From positions 1,922,001-1,986,000 of the forward strand of contig JADJRF010000005.1 of NCBI GenBank assembly GCA_016712355.1: a DNA stretch of 64,000 nucleotides. Reading direction: 5' to 3'. The notes beneath the pieces were generated by a model. That model had not been told where the DNA came from. It worked only from the letters and a program-made list of their open reading frames with translations, and did not search any database. The stretch's first letter is position 1. The number at the start of each line of letters is the position of its first letter. The translations under genes and the position numbers were made by a program. The DNA comes from Vampirovibrionales bacterium (GTDB lineage: Bacteria > Cyanobacteriota > Vampirovibrionia > Vampirovibrionales > Vampirovibrionaceae). This document shows positions 48,827 through 56,607 of this stretch, piece after piece.

Positions 48827-50950
48827 ATGGCCTTATGGGCGGCTGTTCGAAATTGCGCGCTGAGCCAATACAGCCACGCGCTGATTCCGGCATTGTTCGC
48901 CTTTGCGCTGGGCGCTCTGATTGCCAACGCCTATCCTGGCGGCGCGGTGTTTCATCCGGCGGCGGTTGCGATTGCGCTGCTGATATGGCTGGGCGTCATC
49001 GCCCTGCGCGGCGGTCCGTGGACTACGCGCGGCGCACTCTGGATTCTCGCGCTGACGCTGGGCGGCGCGTATGCCTACGCGCGACTGGCAATCGAGGCCC
49101 CGTACGACGTCAGCCGCTTTGCCCCGGCTCCTCGCGCCTGGATTCAAGGCGTGGTTGAAAACCGCGAACCGGCGCGCGCCCGCGCGACGCTGCGCGTCCT
49201 GACCGTTAACGGTCTGCATGCGCAAGGCCGCGTTCAGGTCAAAACCTCGCGGGAAACTTTTCCGCCTTACGGGAGCGTTGTTCTGGCGCATGGGGACGTC
49301 GTCCGTCCGTGGTCGGCCTGGTTTCCCGGCGGGTATGACCAGCGTCGCCAGCTCCTGCAAAGCAATGTCAGCGCCGTCATGATTCGCGTCGACGAGCTGC
49401 GCGTCATGCGTCGCCAGCCGCTGACGCGCGCCGATGCGGCCCTGCGCTGGCTGGAAGCCGTACGGGATCAAATTCTCCAGACTTTTCATCGCGCGTTGCC
49501 CCAACGCGAGGCTGAAACGCTGGGCGGAATCGTTCTGGGGAGTCACGCCAGCGGCATCGACGCGCAGACGCGGCAAGAATTCGTCAATACCGGGCTGATT
49601 CATCTGCTGGCGGCGTCGGGAATGAATGTTGGCGTCATCGCCGCCTGCCTTCTGGGACTGGCGCGCTGGCTGCGTTGGCCCGCGCGCGTCAGCCTGCCGC
49701 TGGCAATGCTGGGCGTGGCGCTCTATATGGCGCTTGCCGGCATGGCCGCCTCTGTGGTTCGCGCAGGCGTGATGCTCCTGATGGCTCTGGGTCTGAAGCT
49801 CGCCGACCGCACGCTGTCCGCGCTGATGCTGCTGGCGCTGGCCGTGGCCGCGATGACGCTCTGGAATCCTCTTATTACAGAGAATATCGGCTTTCAGTTG
49901 TCGGTCCTCAGCACGCTCGGGCTGATTACCATGACCCCGCCGCTGCAAGCGCGCCTGTCGCGTTACGCCCCGCGCTGGATGGTCGTCGCCCTGCTCGCGC
50001 CGGTGATTGCGCAAGCGTGGGTAACTCCGGTGTCGATTTTCTATTTTAATCAGGCCCCCCTGCACGCCATTGCGCTGAATATCGCGGCGGCGGCGCTCGT
50101 GGTCCCGCTGACGGCGATGGGCTTTATCGCGGCGCTGGGCGCGCTGATCTGGCCGCCGCTGGGGCAGGTTATCGCCTGGGCCAGCGCGCCGCTGATTCAC
50201 GCCTTGCTGTGGATTGTCGCATTCGGCAATCAATTTAACCCGTGGGCCCTGCTGACGCCCGCTTCCCCGCCGCTGTGGCTGCTGATTGCCCTTTATGCCG
50301 CGCTTACCGGGCTGGCGGTGGCGCTGGCGTTTGGCGTGCGGCTGCGTTCGACGCGCGTCGCCCTCGTTTCGACAGGCGTTGCGATTCTCCTGCTGACGCC
50401 GTTTGCGCTGGCGCGCTGGCAGTCTCGCGACACGTCGCGACTCGACTGGATTCCGCTCTCTGAGACATCGGCGGCCCTGCTGGCGTTTCCGCCCGGCGCG
50501 GCGCCTCCCTGGCTGATTCTGCCGCAGCCCTTGCGCGCGCGCGAAGGCCGTACGCTGGCCGATTACCTGCAAAAGCAAGGCGTCTGGCGGCTGGCTGCCG
50601 TGGTGACGCCCCCGCCTGAAGGCGCTATCGGCGTTGCGGGTCTCAAGGCCGCGCTGGGCAAGCGCCGCGTCGATGGCGTTCTGACCCAGGCCCTTCATGC
50701 CACCCCTAAGCCGCTCTTAACCCTGCGGGATGCGCCGTTCGGGTTGCGCGCCACGTCCCACGGCTGGCGTCTTCAAATCGGCGCCGGATGCTTTGAAATT
50801 GCCGCTGAAGCCTCGCTTGAATGCCCGGCGGGCGCGCGCGTCACGCCCGGGAGCTCGCCTCATCTCTGGCTGGCTGCCGAGCGCAAAGCCTTGACGCCGG
50901 GCCGCTGGCATCGTCTGGAAATTTCCGGTCGACAGGCGTTGATTTATTAA
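48827..50950 (+). CDS. comEC: ComEC/Rec2-family DNA-uptake channel with degenerate C-terminal domain
   Basis: Inner-membrane channel for single-stranded DNA in natural transformation. 707 residues. An N-terminal helical pair and a DUF4131/OB-like domain (about 90-200) precede the competence TM domain: LGGIVLGSHASGIDAQTRQEFVNTGLIHLLAASGMNVGVIAACLLG, then several helices with IGFQLSVLSTLGLI. The last 200 residues hold the remnant of the metallo-beta-lactamase domain (DYLQKQGVWRLAAVVTPPPEGAIGVAGL), but the HxHxDH metal ligands are missing. Channel assignment is secure; nuclease activity is unlikely. Confidence 0.9.
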   Translation: MALWAAVRNCALSQYSHALIPALFAFALGALIANAYPGGAVFHPAAVAIALLIWLGVIALRGGPWTTRGALWILALTLGGAYAYARLAIEAPYDVSRFAPAPRAWIQGVVENREPARARATLRVLTVNGLHAQGRVQVKTSRETFPPYGSVVLAHGDVVRPWSAWFPGGYDQRRQLLQSNVSAVMIRVDELRVMRRQPLTRADAALRWLEAVRDQILQTFHRALPQREAETLGGIVLGSHASGIDAQTRQEFVNTGLIHLLAASGMNVGVIAACLLGLARWLRWPARVSLPLAMLGVALYMALAGMAASVVRAGVMLLMALGLKLADRTLSALMLLALAVAAMTLWNPLITENIGFQLSVLSTLGLITMTPPLQARLSRYAPRWMVVALLAPVIAQAWVTPVSIFYFNQAPLHAIALNIAAAALVVPLTAMGFIAALGALIWPPLGQVIAWASAPLIHALLWIVAFGNQFNPWALLTPASPPLWLLIALYAALTGLAVALAFGVRLRSTRVALVSTGVAILLLTPFALARWQSRDTSRLDWIPLSETSAALLAFPPGAAPPWLILPQPLRAREGRTLADYLQKQGVWRLAAVVTPPPEGAIGVAGLKAALGKRRVDGVLTQALHATPKPLLTLRDAPFGLRATSHGWRLQIGAGCFEIAAEASLECPAGARVTPGSSPHLWLAAERKALTPGRWHRLEISGRQALIY

Positions 50951-50956
50951 GGCGCG

Positions 50957-51496
50957 TTATTTCTTTTTCGGCGGCGGGGTTTTGCCGGGCGGCGTGGCAG
51001 AAGCGGCGCCCGGCGCCTCAAAAATAGAGGTTTTGGGGAAATAATTCTCGCCCAACAGACGCCGCATCGACTGAATCTCGCCCTGGGCGCGCAAGCCGTA
51101 CTGATTATCCGGGAAATTCGCCGACAGGAATGAGAACATCTCAAAGGCTTCGTCGTAGTCTTCGCGCTTCTTGGAGACCACCGCCGCCTGATACACGGGT
51201 TGAATCAGCAGCGGATTTTTGGGGAACTGCTGCATCAGGTCCATCAGCTTGAAGCGCGCGTCGGCCAATTGCCCGGAATCCTCGGGCGAAAACAGATAGC
51301 GCGATTGAATCTTGCTCAGCAGTTTGGAGAGCGTCGGTCCGAGCCCGTCGACGGTTTCCTTGAGTTTGGCTTCGGCGGCGGGATCGCCTCCGCCCTTCTT
51401 CTTTTTGGCGTCCGCTGGCCAGACGCCCACTGTCAGCAGCAGGGCAAGGCCAGTGACAACGCAAACGACGCGGGCGGCGACGCGAGTCGGTTTCAT
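50957..51496 (-). CDS. Secreted helical-repeat protein, hypothetical
   Basis: 179 residues from ATG 51496, supported by GAGGAG nine bases upstream; longer readings to 51733 run through non-coding-like sequence. A signal peptide (VVCVVTGLALLLTVGVWPADA) precedes a Lys-rich stretch, then TPR-like helices (FKLMDLMQQFPKNPLLIQPVYQAAVVSKKREDYDEAFEMFSFLSANFPDNQYG), and a Pro/Lys-rich tail. This resembles periplasmic YbgF/BamD-type repeat proteins in composition only. Convergent with comEC. Confidence 0.72.
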   Translation of the reverse strand: MKPTRVAARVVCVVTGLALLLTVGVWPADAKKKKGGGDPAAEAKLKETVDGLGPTLSKLLSKIQSRYLFSPEDSGQLADARFKLMDLMQQFPKNPLLIQPVYQAAVVSKKREDYDEAFEMFSFLSANFPDNQYGLRAQGEIQSMRRLLGENYFPKTSIFEAPGAASATPPGKTPPPKKK

Positions 51497-51622
51497 GACG
51501 GGACGCTCCTCAGAATCTTTCATCGCTATGCCCAGCATCGGCAAAACCGGCAAAATCTTCAATCCTTGCAATAAGGCGTACGCTGGGAGTTGAATTTTCC
51601 CCGGCAAAATGGGAAAAACCCC

Positions 51623-51651
51623 TTGACGAGGGGCCGATAGTGTGATATATT
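51623..51651 (+). promoter_or_regulatory. Near-consensus sigma-70 promoter
   Basis: TTGACG (51623-51628), 17-base spacer, TATATT (51646-51651): one of the best vegetative promoters in the window. It drives the hypothetical gene at 51687. Confidence 0.65.
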
Positions 51652-51686
51652 TTAGATATAAGTAAACGCTACGAAGGAAACCTGAC

Positions 51687-52415
51687 GTGTCTGGCGTGCT
51701 TCCATTTTCGCGACCGACGACGTTTTTCCTCACGCTGATGAAAAACGCGACGTTGTTCGACGACGTGATGCGCGCCTTATTCGAAGCCCCGCTGAAAAGC
51801 GTGCGGACGTGGGCCGGACGCTTCTGCGTCTCGCGCCTGAATCGCGTGGCGACGCTGTTTCAGGCGCAGGCCTCGCAGGCTGCTGCGGCTCCCGAAGCTG
51901 ATGCGCAGACGTTGAGCGAATTACTGGGCATTCTCGACGTGCATCAGCCCCAACCGCCGCAGTTCGCCCGCTCGATTCGCGCGCCGCAGGCGCAGGACAC
52001 GCCGCCGCCTGCCGGGTCTGGGCATGCGCGCTATCCTGTTTTTCCCCAACGGTTTTTACGGCGTTATCTGGCGCAAAAGCTGGCCGGGCTCAGCGCGCCC
52101 GTCGTGGCTGCGTCTGTTGCGCCCTGCGAATCTGCCGTTCTCAACCCCCCGCTTGCCCCTGGAGCGGCAGGCGACGAGGCGTTCGATTCGCTCGCAGGGC
52201 AATCCCCGCCCGAGCGTCCTCCGGCTGTTATTGCGCTGACGAGCGCGCGTCCAGACGCCGCCCAACTGGAAGCGGAGTATCTTTTTCTCTGGGCTCAGGC
52301 CCTTGCCGATGAATGGTTCGGCGATCCGACCCCATTGTGCCTGCGTTTTGAGTCGCATCAGGCCGCGATAGCCGGTTTGCCTGCCGCTGAACGCGGCCCG
52401 CCTGCGCCGTTCTGA
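51687..52415 (+). CDS. Hypothetical protein
   Basis: 242 residues from a GTG with GAAGGAAA eight bases upstream. Helical N-terminus with basic and aromatic residues (FFLTLMKNATLFDDVMRALFEAPLKSVRTWAGRF), an Ala/Pro/Gln-rich disordered middle, a short RFLRRYLAQKLAGL helix, and an acidic/aromatic C-terminal segment (EAEYLFLWAQALADEWFGD). No signal peptide or known domain. It has a strong promoter and is the first of three small orphan genes before folP. Confidence 0.65.
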   Translation: MSGVLPFSRPTTFFLTLMKNATLFDDVMRALFEAPLKSVRTWAGRFCVSRLNRVATLFQAQASQAAAAPEADAQTLSELLGILDVHQPQPPQFARSIRAPQAQDTPPPAGSGHARYPVFPQRFLRRYLAQKLAGLSAPVVAASVAPCESAVLNPPLAPGAAGDEAFDSLAGQSPPERPPAVIALTSARPDAAQLEAEYLFLWAQALADEWFGDPTPLCLRFESHQAAIAGLPAAERGPPAPF

Positions 52416-52630
52416 AAGTCTGACGCCCGAAGCGGGGGATCGCGCCACGATCGCCCGCCTTTGCGCGCAACAAATCCATGCCCCCGGCGTTTAAAGCCTC
52501 ATACCCCCCGGAATATTCATGTGGAATCCGTCTGATGACATCCGTGACCCCAAAGCTTTGTTTAAGGGAGGCTAAATGCCCATCGTCGCCGCCCAGTTTA
52601 TTCTCACTGGCGCTTGAGGTTTATCGATAT

Positions 52631-52825
52631 ATGAAATCTGGCGATATGCATTCAACGCAATTCAGAGATCACTTCAAAACCTTTCAGGATGCGCTCGCAG
52701 CGGCGGCGCCGCAGGAGTTACTTCTCCTCGATTCGCAGCTTCAGGCGCTGGCGCGTTGGCATCAGCAACGGCCGTTTGATTTAAACGCCCTTCTACCCGG
52801 ATTAATCCCCCCTCACAAGCAATAG
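52631..52825 (+). CDS. Small hypothetical protein (64 residues)
   Basis: Helical protein from ATG 52631 (TGAGG upstream): MKSGDMHSTQFRDHFKTFQ, then a Leu/Ala/Gln helix, ending PGLIPPHKQ. The frame is open upstream to 52478, so a longer form is possible but less protein-like. A separate 13-codon frame at 52576-52617 has the better ribosome site (AAGGGAGG) and stops 13 bases before this ATG; it could be a coupling leader peptide. The next small gene starts 13 bases downstream. Unknown function. Confidence 0.5.
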   Translation: MKSGDMHSTQFRDHFKTFQDALAAAAPQELLLLDSQLQALARWHQQRPFDLNALLPGLIPPHKQ

Positions 52826-52838
52826 GAGCCTATTCACC

Positions 52839-53156
52839 ATGCATTCCGTTGGATTTTCCCCCGCTTTCACCCGCCCTGAAAAGCCGGCATCTCCGCGTTT
52901 TGGTCAGGAGGACGATGCGCCAAAGCTTATTTGCAAAATGATACCTCTGGCCTTTAAAGGCCAACGCAACACTTTAGAATACCAAACCGCCGCCGCTGAA
53001 CTTCGAGCCTCTATAGGTAGATTAGACGAGAGGCAACTTGATATGCTACAAGTTTTCTCGAAGCCTTTTGTGTACGCAATTAGGCATAGTGCTTTAGAAA
53101 AGCATTATCGCGCCGTGGATCCTGAAAATGTCATCGACAGCCTTCTGAAAGAATAG
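52839..53156 (+). CDS. Small hypothetical protein with N-terminal RFG motif (105 residues)
   Basis: ATAGGAG precedes the ATG well. The product opens MHSVGFSPAFTRPEKPASPRFG (RFG at 20-22), then a helical domain (EYQTAAAELRASIGRLDERQLDMLQVFSKPFVYAIRHSALEKHY) with a cysteine near residue 32. The middle is AT-richer than neighbouring genes. The N-terminal pattern VxFS...P.RFG resembles the start of the Lon-like protease (PVSFSA...ALRFGAQ). Eleven bases before folP. Function unknown. Confidence 0.68.
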   Translation: MHSVGFSPAFTRPEKPASPRFGQEDDAPKLICKMIPLAFKGQRNTLEYQTAAAELRASIGRLDERQLDMLQVFSKPFVYAIRHSALEKHYRAVDPENVIDSLLKE

Positions 53157-53167
53157 CGAGACGTCGC

Positions 53168-54022
53168 ATGAGCCTGACCGGCCAGCCATTCGCCTCCGAT
53201 CAAGGCGGCGTCGCACGAATTCTGGCGGTGCTGAACCTCACGCCGGACTCGTTCTCCGATGGCGGACGCTGGACAGGCGCGCCGGTCTCGCAGATCGTCG
53301 ATGCGGCGGGGCAATTGCTGACAGAGGGGGCCGATGCGCTCGATATCGGCGGGGAATCCACGCGGCCGGGCGCCGCCACGATTTCGCCTGAAGCAGAATG
53401 CGAGCGGATTCTCCCCGCCATTGCTGCGCTGCATGCGGCCTTCCCACAAACGCCGCTCAGCGTCGACACGCGCAAGGCTCAGGTCGCCGCAGAAGCCGTA
53501 AAGGCAGGCGCGTCGGTTATTAACGATGTCTCGGGGCTCCAGTTTGATCCGCTCATGGCGCGCACGGCGGCGACATCGGGCGCGACCCTGATCCTGATGC
53601 ACAGTCAGGGCGAGCCCGCGACCATGCAGCAGAATCCGCAGTATGGCGACGTCGTGGCGGAAGTTGGGGCGTTTCTGGCTGCGCAGGCCGACGCGGCGAT
53701 AGCGGCAGGCGTCGCGCGCGAGCGCATCTGGCTGGATCCCGGCTTTGGCTTCGGGAAAACCCGCGCCCATAATCTGGCGTTGTTGCGGCATCTGAGCGAT
53801 ATTGTCGCGTTGGGCTTTCCGGTGCTGGCGGGCCTGTCGCGCAAGACGTTCCTCTCGCCGCTGGACGATCAGGGCCGGGCGGCGCTGGCGCCGGGCGAAC
53901 GCGACGCGCTCTCGGCGGCGGCGGCGGCATTGGCCTTACACGCCGGCGCGCGGATGATTCGCCTTCATAACGTCAAACTCCATCATCCGGTGGTTCACTG
54001 GATGGGCGCGCTACTGGCATAA
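53168..54022 (+). CDS. folP: Dihydropteroate synthase
   Basis: Condenses dihydropterin pyrophosphate with p-aminobenzoate in folate synthesis. 284 residues. Motifs: ILAVLNLTPDSFSDGG, ALDIGGESTRPGA, PLSVDTRKAQVA, INDVSGLQFDP, LMHSQGEP (MHxxG), LDPGFGFGKTRAHNL, GLSRKTFL and RLHNVK. All pterin- and phosphate-site residues I can check are present. It is downstream of three orphan genes. Folate feeds both TrmFO and MnmG in this window. Confidence 0.96.
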   Translation: MSLTGQPFASDQGGVARILAVLNLTPDSFSDGGRWTGAPVSQIVDAAGQLLTEGADALDIGGESTRPGAATISPEAECERILPAIAALHAAFPQTPLSVDTRKAQVAAEAVKAGASVINDVSGLQFDPLMARTAATSGATLILMHSQGEPATMQQNPQYGDVVAEVGAFLAAQADAAIAAGVARERIWLDPGFGFGKTRAHNLALLRHLSDIVALGFPVLAGLSRKTFLSPLDDQGRAALAPGERDALSAAAAALALHAGARMIRLHNVKLHHPVVHWMGALLA

Positions 54023-54096
54023 TACTGGGAAGCGTCCGGGCTCAGGTCCGAACGCGCTTCGATCAGGACCAGCTGAAAAGGGAGCGAGCAAGCGTC

Positions 54097-55383
54097 ATGG
54101 CCAAAGCGTCTCAGGCAGACAAGGATTTAACCCCGTCGGCGGATATCAAACGCAAACCCGAAGAAATTGCCGGCGTTTACGAGCAATGGGTCTATCCTGC
54201 CCCCCTGTACGATTTACAGGCGTACCACGACTCCGGTCGTATTGACGCCGCCGCCCCTCAAATGGCCCATGCGCTGTATTGGCCCGATGGCCGCTACCAG
54301 CGCGAAGGCGGCGAACAGATTTCCATTCTGGTTGCGGGTTGCGGGGCCAACGCCGCCGCGCGCTACGCCTTTGAGCATCCGCAAGCCAGGGTCGTTGGCA
54401 TTGACGTCAGCGCCTCGTGCCTGGCCCACGAAGAAAGCCTCAAGCACAAGCATAATCTGGAAAACCTCAGCCTGTACCAGATGCCGGTTGAAGACGCGCG
54501 CACGCTCGATGAAACCTTCGACTTCATCGAAGCCGTCGGCGTCATGAATCATCTCGAAAACCCGCTGGCCGGTATGGAGGCCCTCAAGACGCGCCTCAAT
54601 CCCGATGGCGTCATCGCGGTGATGCTCTTTGGCGTCTATGGCCGTCTGGGCGTGGGCATGCTGCAAAAGATGTTTCACCGTCTGGATATGGGCTTCAGCA
54701 ACGAAGACGTCAACATTGTCCGTCAAACGCTGGCGATCCTCGATGCGGATCATCCGGTTCAGGCGTTTAACCGTAATATCGCCGATCTGCAACTCGACTC
54801 CGGCGTAGTGGATTGCTTCCTGCGCTCTGCAGGCCGGAATTTCACGGTAGAGGGCTGCTTGCAGTTCGCCCGTAACAGCGGCCTGTCGTTCATGGGCTGG
54901 CTCGACAACTTCCCCTACTATCCCGAAGGGCAGGTCCCCTCGAATCATCCGCTGTATGAGCGCATCGGCAAACTGCCGGAAGACGATATGTGGAAGGTGA
55001 TGGAGCTGTTTAACGGCGTTCTGCGCAATCATACCTTCTATATGTGCCGCAAGGATCGCGACGCCAAAGGCTACAAGCTGGACTTCGACGGCGACGCCTT
55101 TATGGATTACGTCCCCATAGCGCGCATCAACCGCTATCACCAGCCCGATCAGGAGCAGGGTCGCCCGGCCATGATCGAGCGGATTCCCTATCGTCCGGTG
55201 CCTCTGACGCCTGCGCAACTGGCCGTTTACAGCCGCATCGACGGCAAGAAGAACGTCCGCCAGTGCCTTGAAGAAGCGGGCTTGACCGGCTCGCCGGAAG
55301 ATCTCACGGCCTTCGCCCGCAACTTCTTCCGCAGCCTGTGGCGTCTGGGCTATGCCATGTTCCTCTATCCGCAAGAAGCCTGA
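54097..55383 (+). CDS. Class I SAM-dependent methyltransferase
   Basis: 428 residues. Rossmann methyltransferase domain (about 25-200): an N-terminal YEQWVYPAPLYD cap, motif I ISILVAGCGANAAA, acidic VVGIDVS after strand 2, and IEAVGVMNHLENPLAGMEAL. A C-terminal domain of about 200 residues (FMGWLDNFPYYPEGQVPSNHPLYERIGKLPEDDMWKVMELFNG) is unlike small-molecule methyltransferases I know, though similar large proteins occur in cyanobacteria and alphaproteobacteria. AAAAGGGAG precedes the ATG. Substrate unknown. Confidence 0.82.
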   Translation: MAKASQADKDLTPSADIKRKPEEIAGVYEQWVYPAPLYDLQAYHDSGRIDAAAPQMAHALYWPDGRYQREGGEQISILVAGCGANAAARYAFEHPQARVVGIDVSASCLAHEESLKHKHNLENLSLYQMPVEDARTLDETFDFIEAVGVMNHLENPLAGMEALKTRLNPDGVIAVMLFGVYGRLGVGMLQKMFHRLDMGFSNEDVNIVRQTLAILDADHPVQAFNRNIADLQLDSGVVDCFLRSAGRNFTVEGCLQFARNSGLSFMGWLDNFPYYPEGQVPSNHPLYERIGKLPEDDMWKVMELFNGVLRNHTFYMCRKDRDAKGYKLDFDGDAFMDYVPIARINRYHQPDQEQGRPAMIERIPYRPVPLTPAQLAVYSRIDGKKNVRQCLEEAGLTGSPEDLTAFARNFFRSLWRLGYAMFLYPQEA

Positions 55384-55466
55384 CGGCGGGAACAAACGCT
55401 AAAACGCGTCGTCCATATATCTAGTTTATGCCAGCTTAGACAAGCCCAACACAGGGGGTGCGGCGC

Positions 55467-55937
55467 ATGTCACGTCGCTTGGCGACGATTCTCACTGCAA
55501 CGCTCGTGGCGCTCAGCGCGGCGGGCGTCAGCCTGCATGCGCAGGAACTCCAGGTCGACCCGTCGCTGGCGCCGCTGAATCCGCCGCCCGTGGCGAAACC
55601 CGCCGCGCCCATTGTTCTCAAGGGCGGGGTCCGTACGCTCGATCAGGCGATGGTCCAGGAACGCGACGCGGTGGACTGGTACGGCTGGTATTTATCCTGC
55701 CGCGACTATCTGCTGCAAACCGGCGGATTCCAGTGCCCGCTGGGCAGTACGATCCATTTCTACCGATCGGGCCGCCTCGACACCAATTCTCGCGATCCGT
55801 TATGCCGCGCGTCGGTTATGAGCAAGCATTTTCCCTTGCCTGAGAACACGCGCATCCCGGTGCTGGCGCTGCCCATCCGTCGCGGCGCGGATCCGCCCGC
55901 CACCCCGGAAGAAATCCAGCGCCGCACGCGCGGCTAA
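55467..55937 (+). CDS. Secreted hypothetical protein
   Basis: 156 residues from ATG 55467, which GGGGG precedes at a good distance. Signal peptide ending SLHAQ, Pro-rich linker, then a compact domain with three cysteines (SCRDYLL, FQCPLGS, LCRAS) and aromatic DWYGWYLSCRDY. Probably periplasmic. No family recognised. Sits alone between the methyltransferase and a convergent orphan. Confidence 0.7.
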   Translation: MSRRLATILTATLVALSAAGVSLHAQELQVDPSLAPLNPPPVAKPAAPIVLKGGVRTLDQAMVQERDAVDWYGWYLSCRDYLLQTGGFQCPLGSTIHFYRSGRLDTNSRDPLCRASVMSKHFPLPENTRIPVLALPIRRGADPPATPEEIQRRTRG

Positions 55938-55964
55938 GCGCTGCGTGCTCTGCGCGCAGGTTCT

Positions 55965-56480
55965 CTAGAACCAAAGCTTCCCCGAGGACGATTCCGGCTT
56001 CTCTGGCTGAAAACAGTTAAACTTGATTTGATCTTTTGAGAATCCTTCCAACGTCACCTTTCCACCGGGAGTCAGATACTCGGACGTTCTGGCGACTTTA
56101 TTTACGAGCGCTCCTAACATCGGGGAGCCTAATACGGGTTTGTTGACGGGTACAATGATTCCGTCTGTTTCAATGCACGCCAGGTTATTAGCGCCTCGCG
56201 GGGCCGTCACGGTCAGGTGATTCTCCGGAACGCCCGTTGCTTCCAGAGCCAGTAGACTCTCGTGCGGATTGGAACTGTCCGGTTTAATAAATCTCAACCC
56301 TGTTTCCTGATAAACCGGAAACGTCTCCTGACCGCCGGTCTGACTTTCAAGATTTATCACCACTGGAATGTCTTTTTCAGAGGCGGCAATCGTGACCCGA
56401 TTCGTTTCTCCGTACAAATACCACGTCTCCGCAACCGGACTCCGGTGGGCGTTAAATTCTCTGCTCGCGCTAGCCGGCAT
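55965..56480 (-). CDS. Hypothetical protein, AT-richer than neighbours
   Basis: 171 residues from ATG 56480, supported by a perfect AGGAGG. Mixed alpha/beta, no signal peptide: begins MPASASREFNAHRSPV, contains ETWYLYGETNRVTIAASEKDIPVVINLES and LGSPMLGALVNKVARTSEYLTPGGKVTLEGFSKDQIKF. The gene is less GC-rich than its surroundings, possibly acquired. No family recognised. Convergent with the secreted protein gene and divergent from the sdh operon. Confidence 0.68.
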   Translation of the reverse strand: MPASASREFNAHRSPVAETWYLYGETNRVTIAASEKDIPVVINLESQTGGQETFPVYQETGLRFIKPDSSNPHESLLALEATGVPENHLTVTAPRGANNLACIETDGIIVPVNKPVLGSPMLGALVNKVARTSEYLTPGGKVTLEGFSKDQIKFNCFQPEKPESSSGKLWF

Positions 56481-56607
56481 AAATCCTCCTGTTTCAACCC
56501 AATGCAAGTAAACCCAACCTGCCCACTATCAATAGATTACAAGAGGTTAAAAACAATGTTTCGAAATTTTGTGCGGCCCTCACCTTCTCGCAAACGGGAA
56601 AGCCTCT

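Noticed and set aside
48833..50698. 621-codon minus-strand frame opposite comEC
   Set aside because: Product is mostly Arg/Gln/His low-complexity; arises from GC-rich membrane-protein codons.
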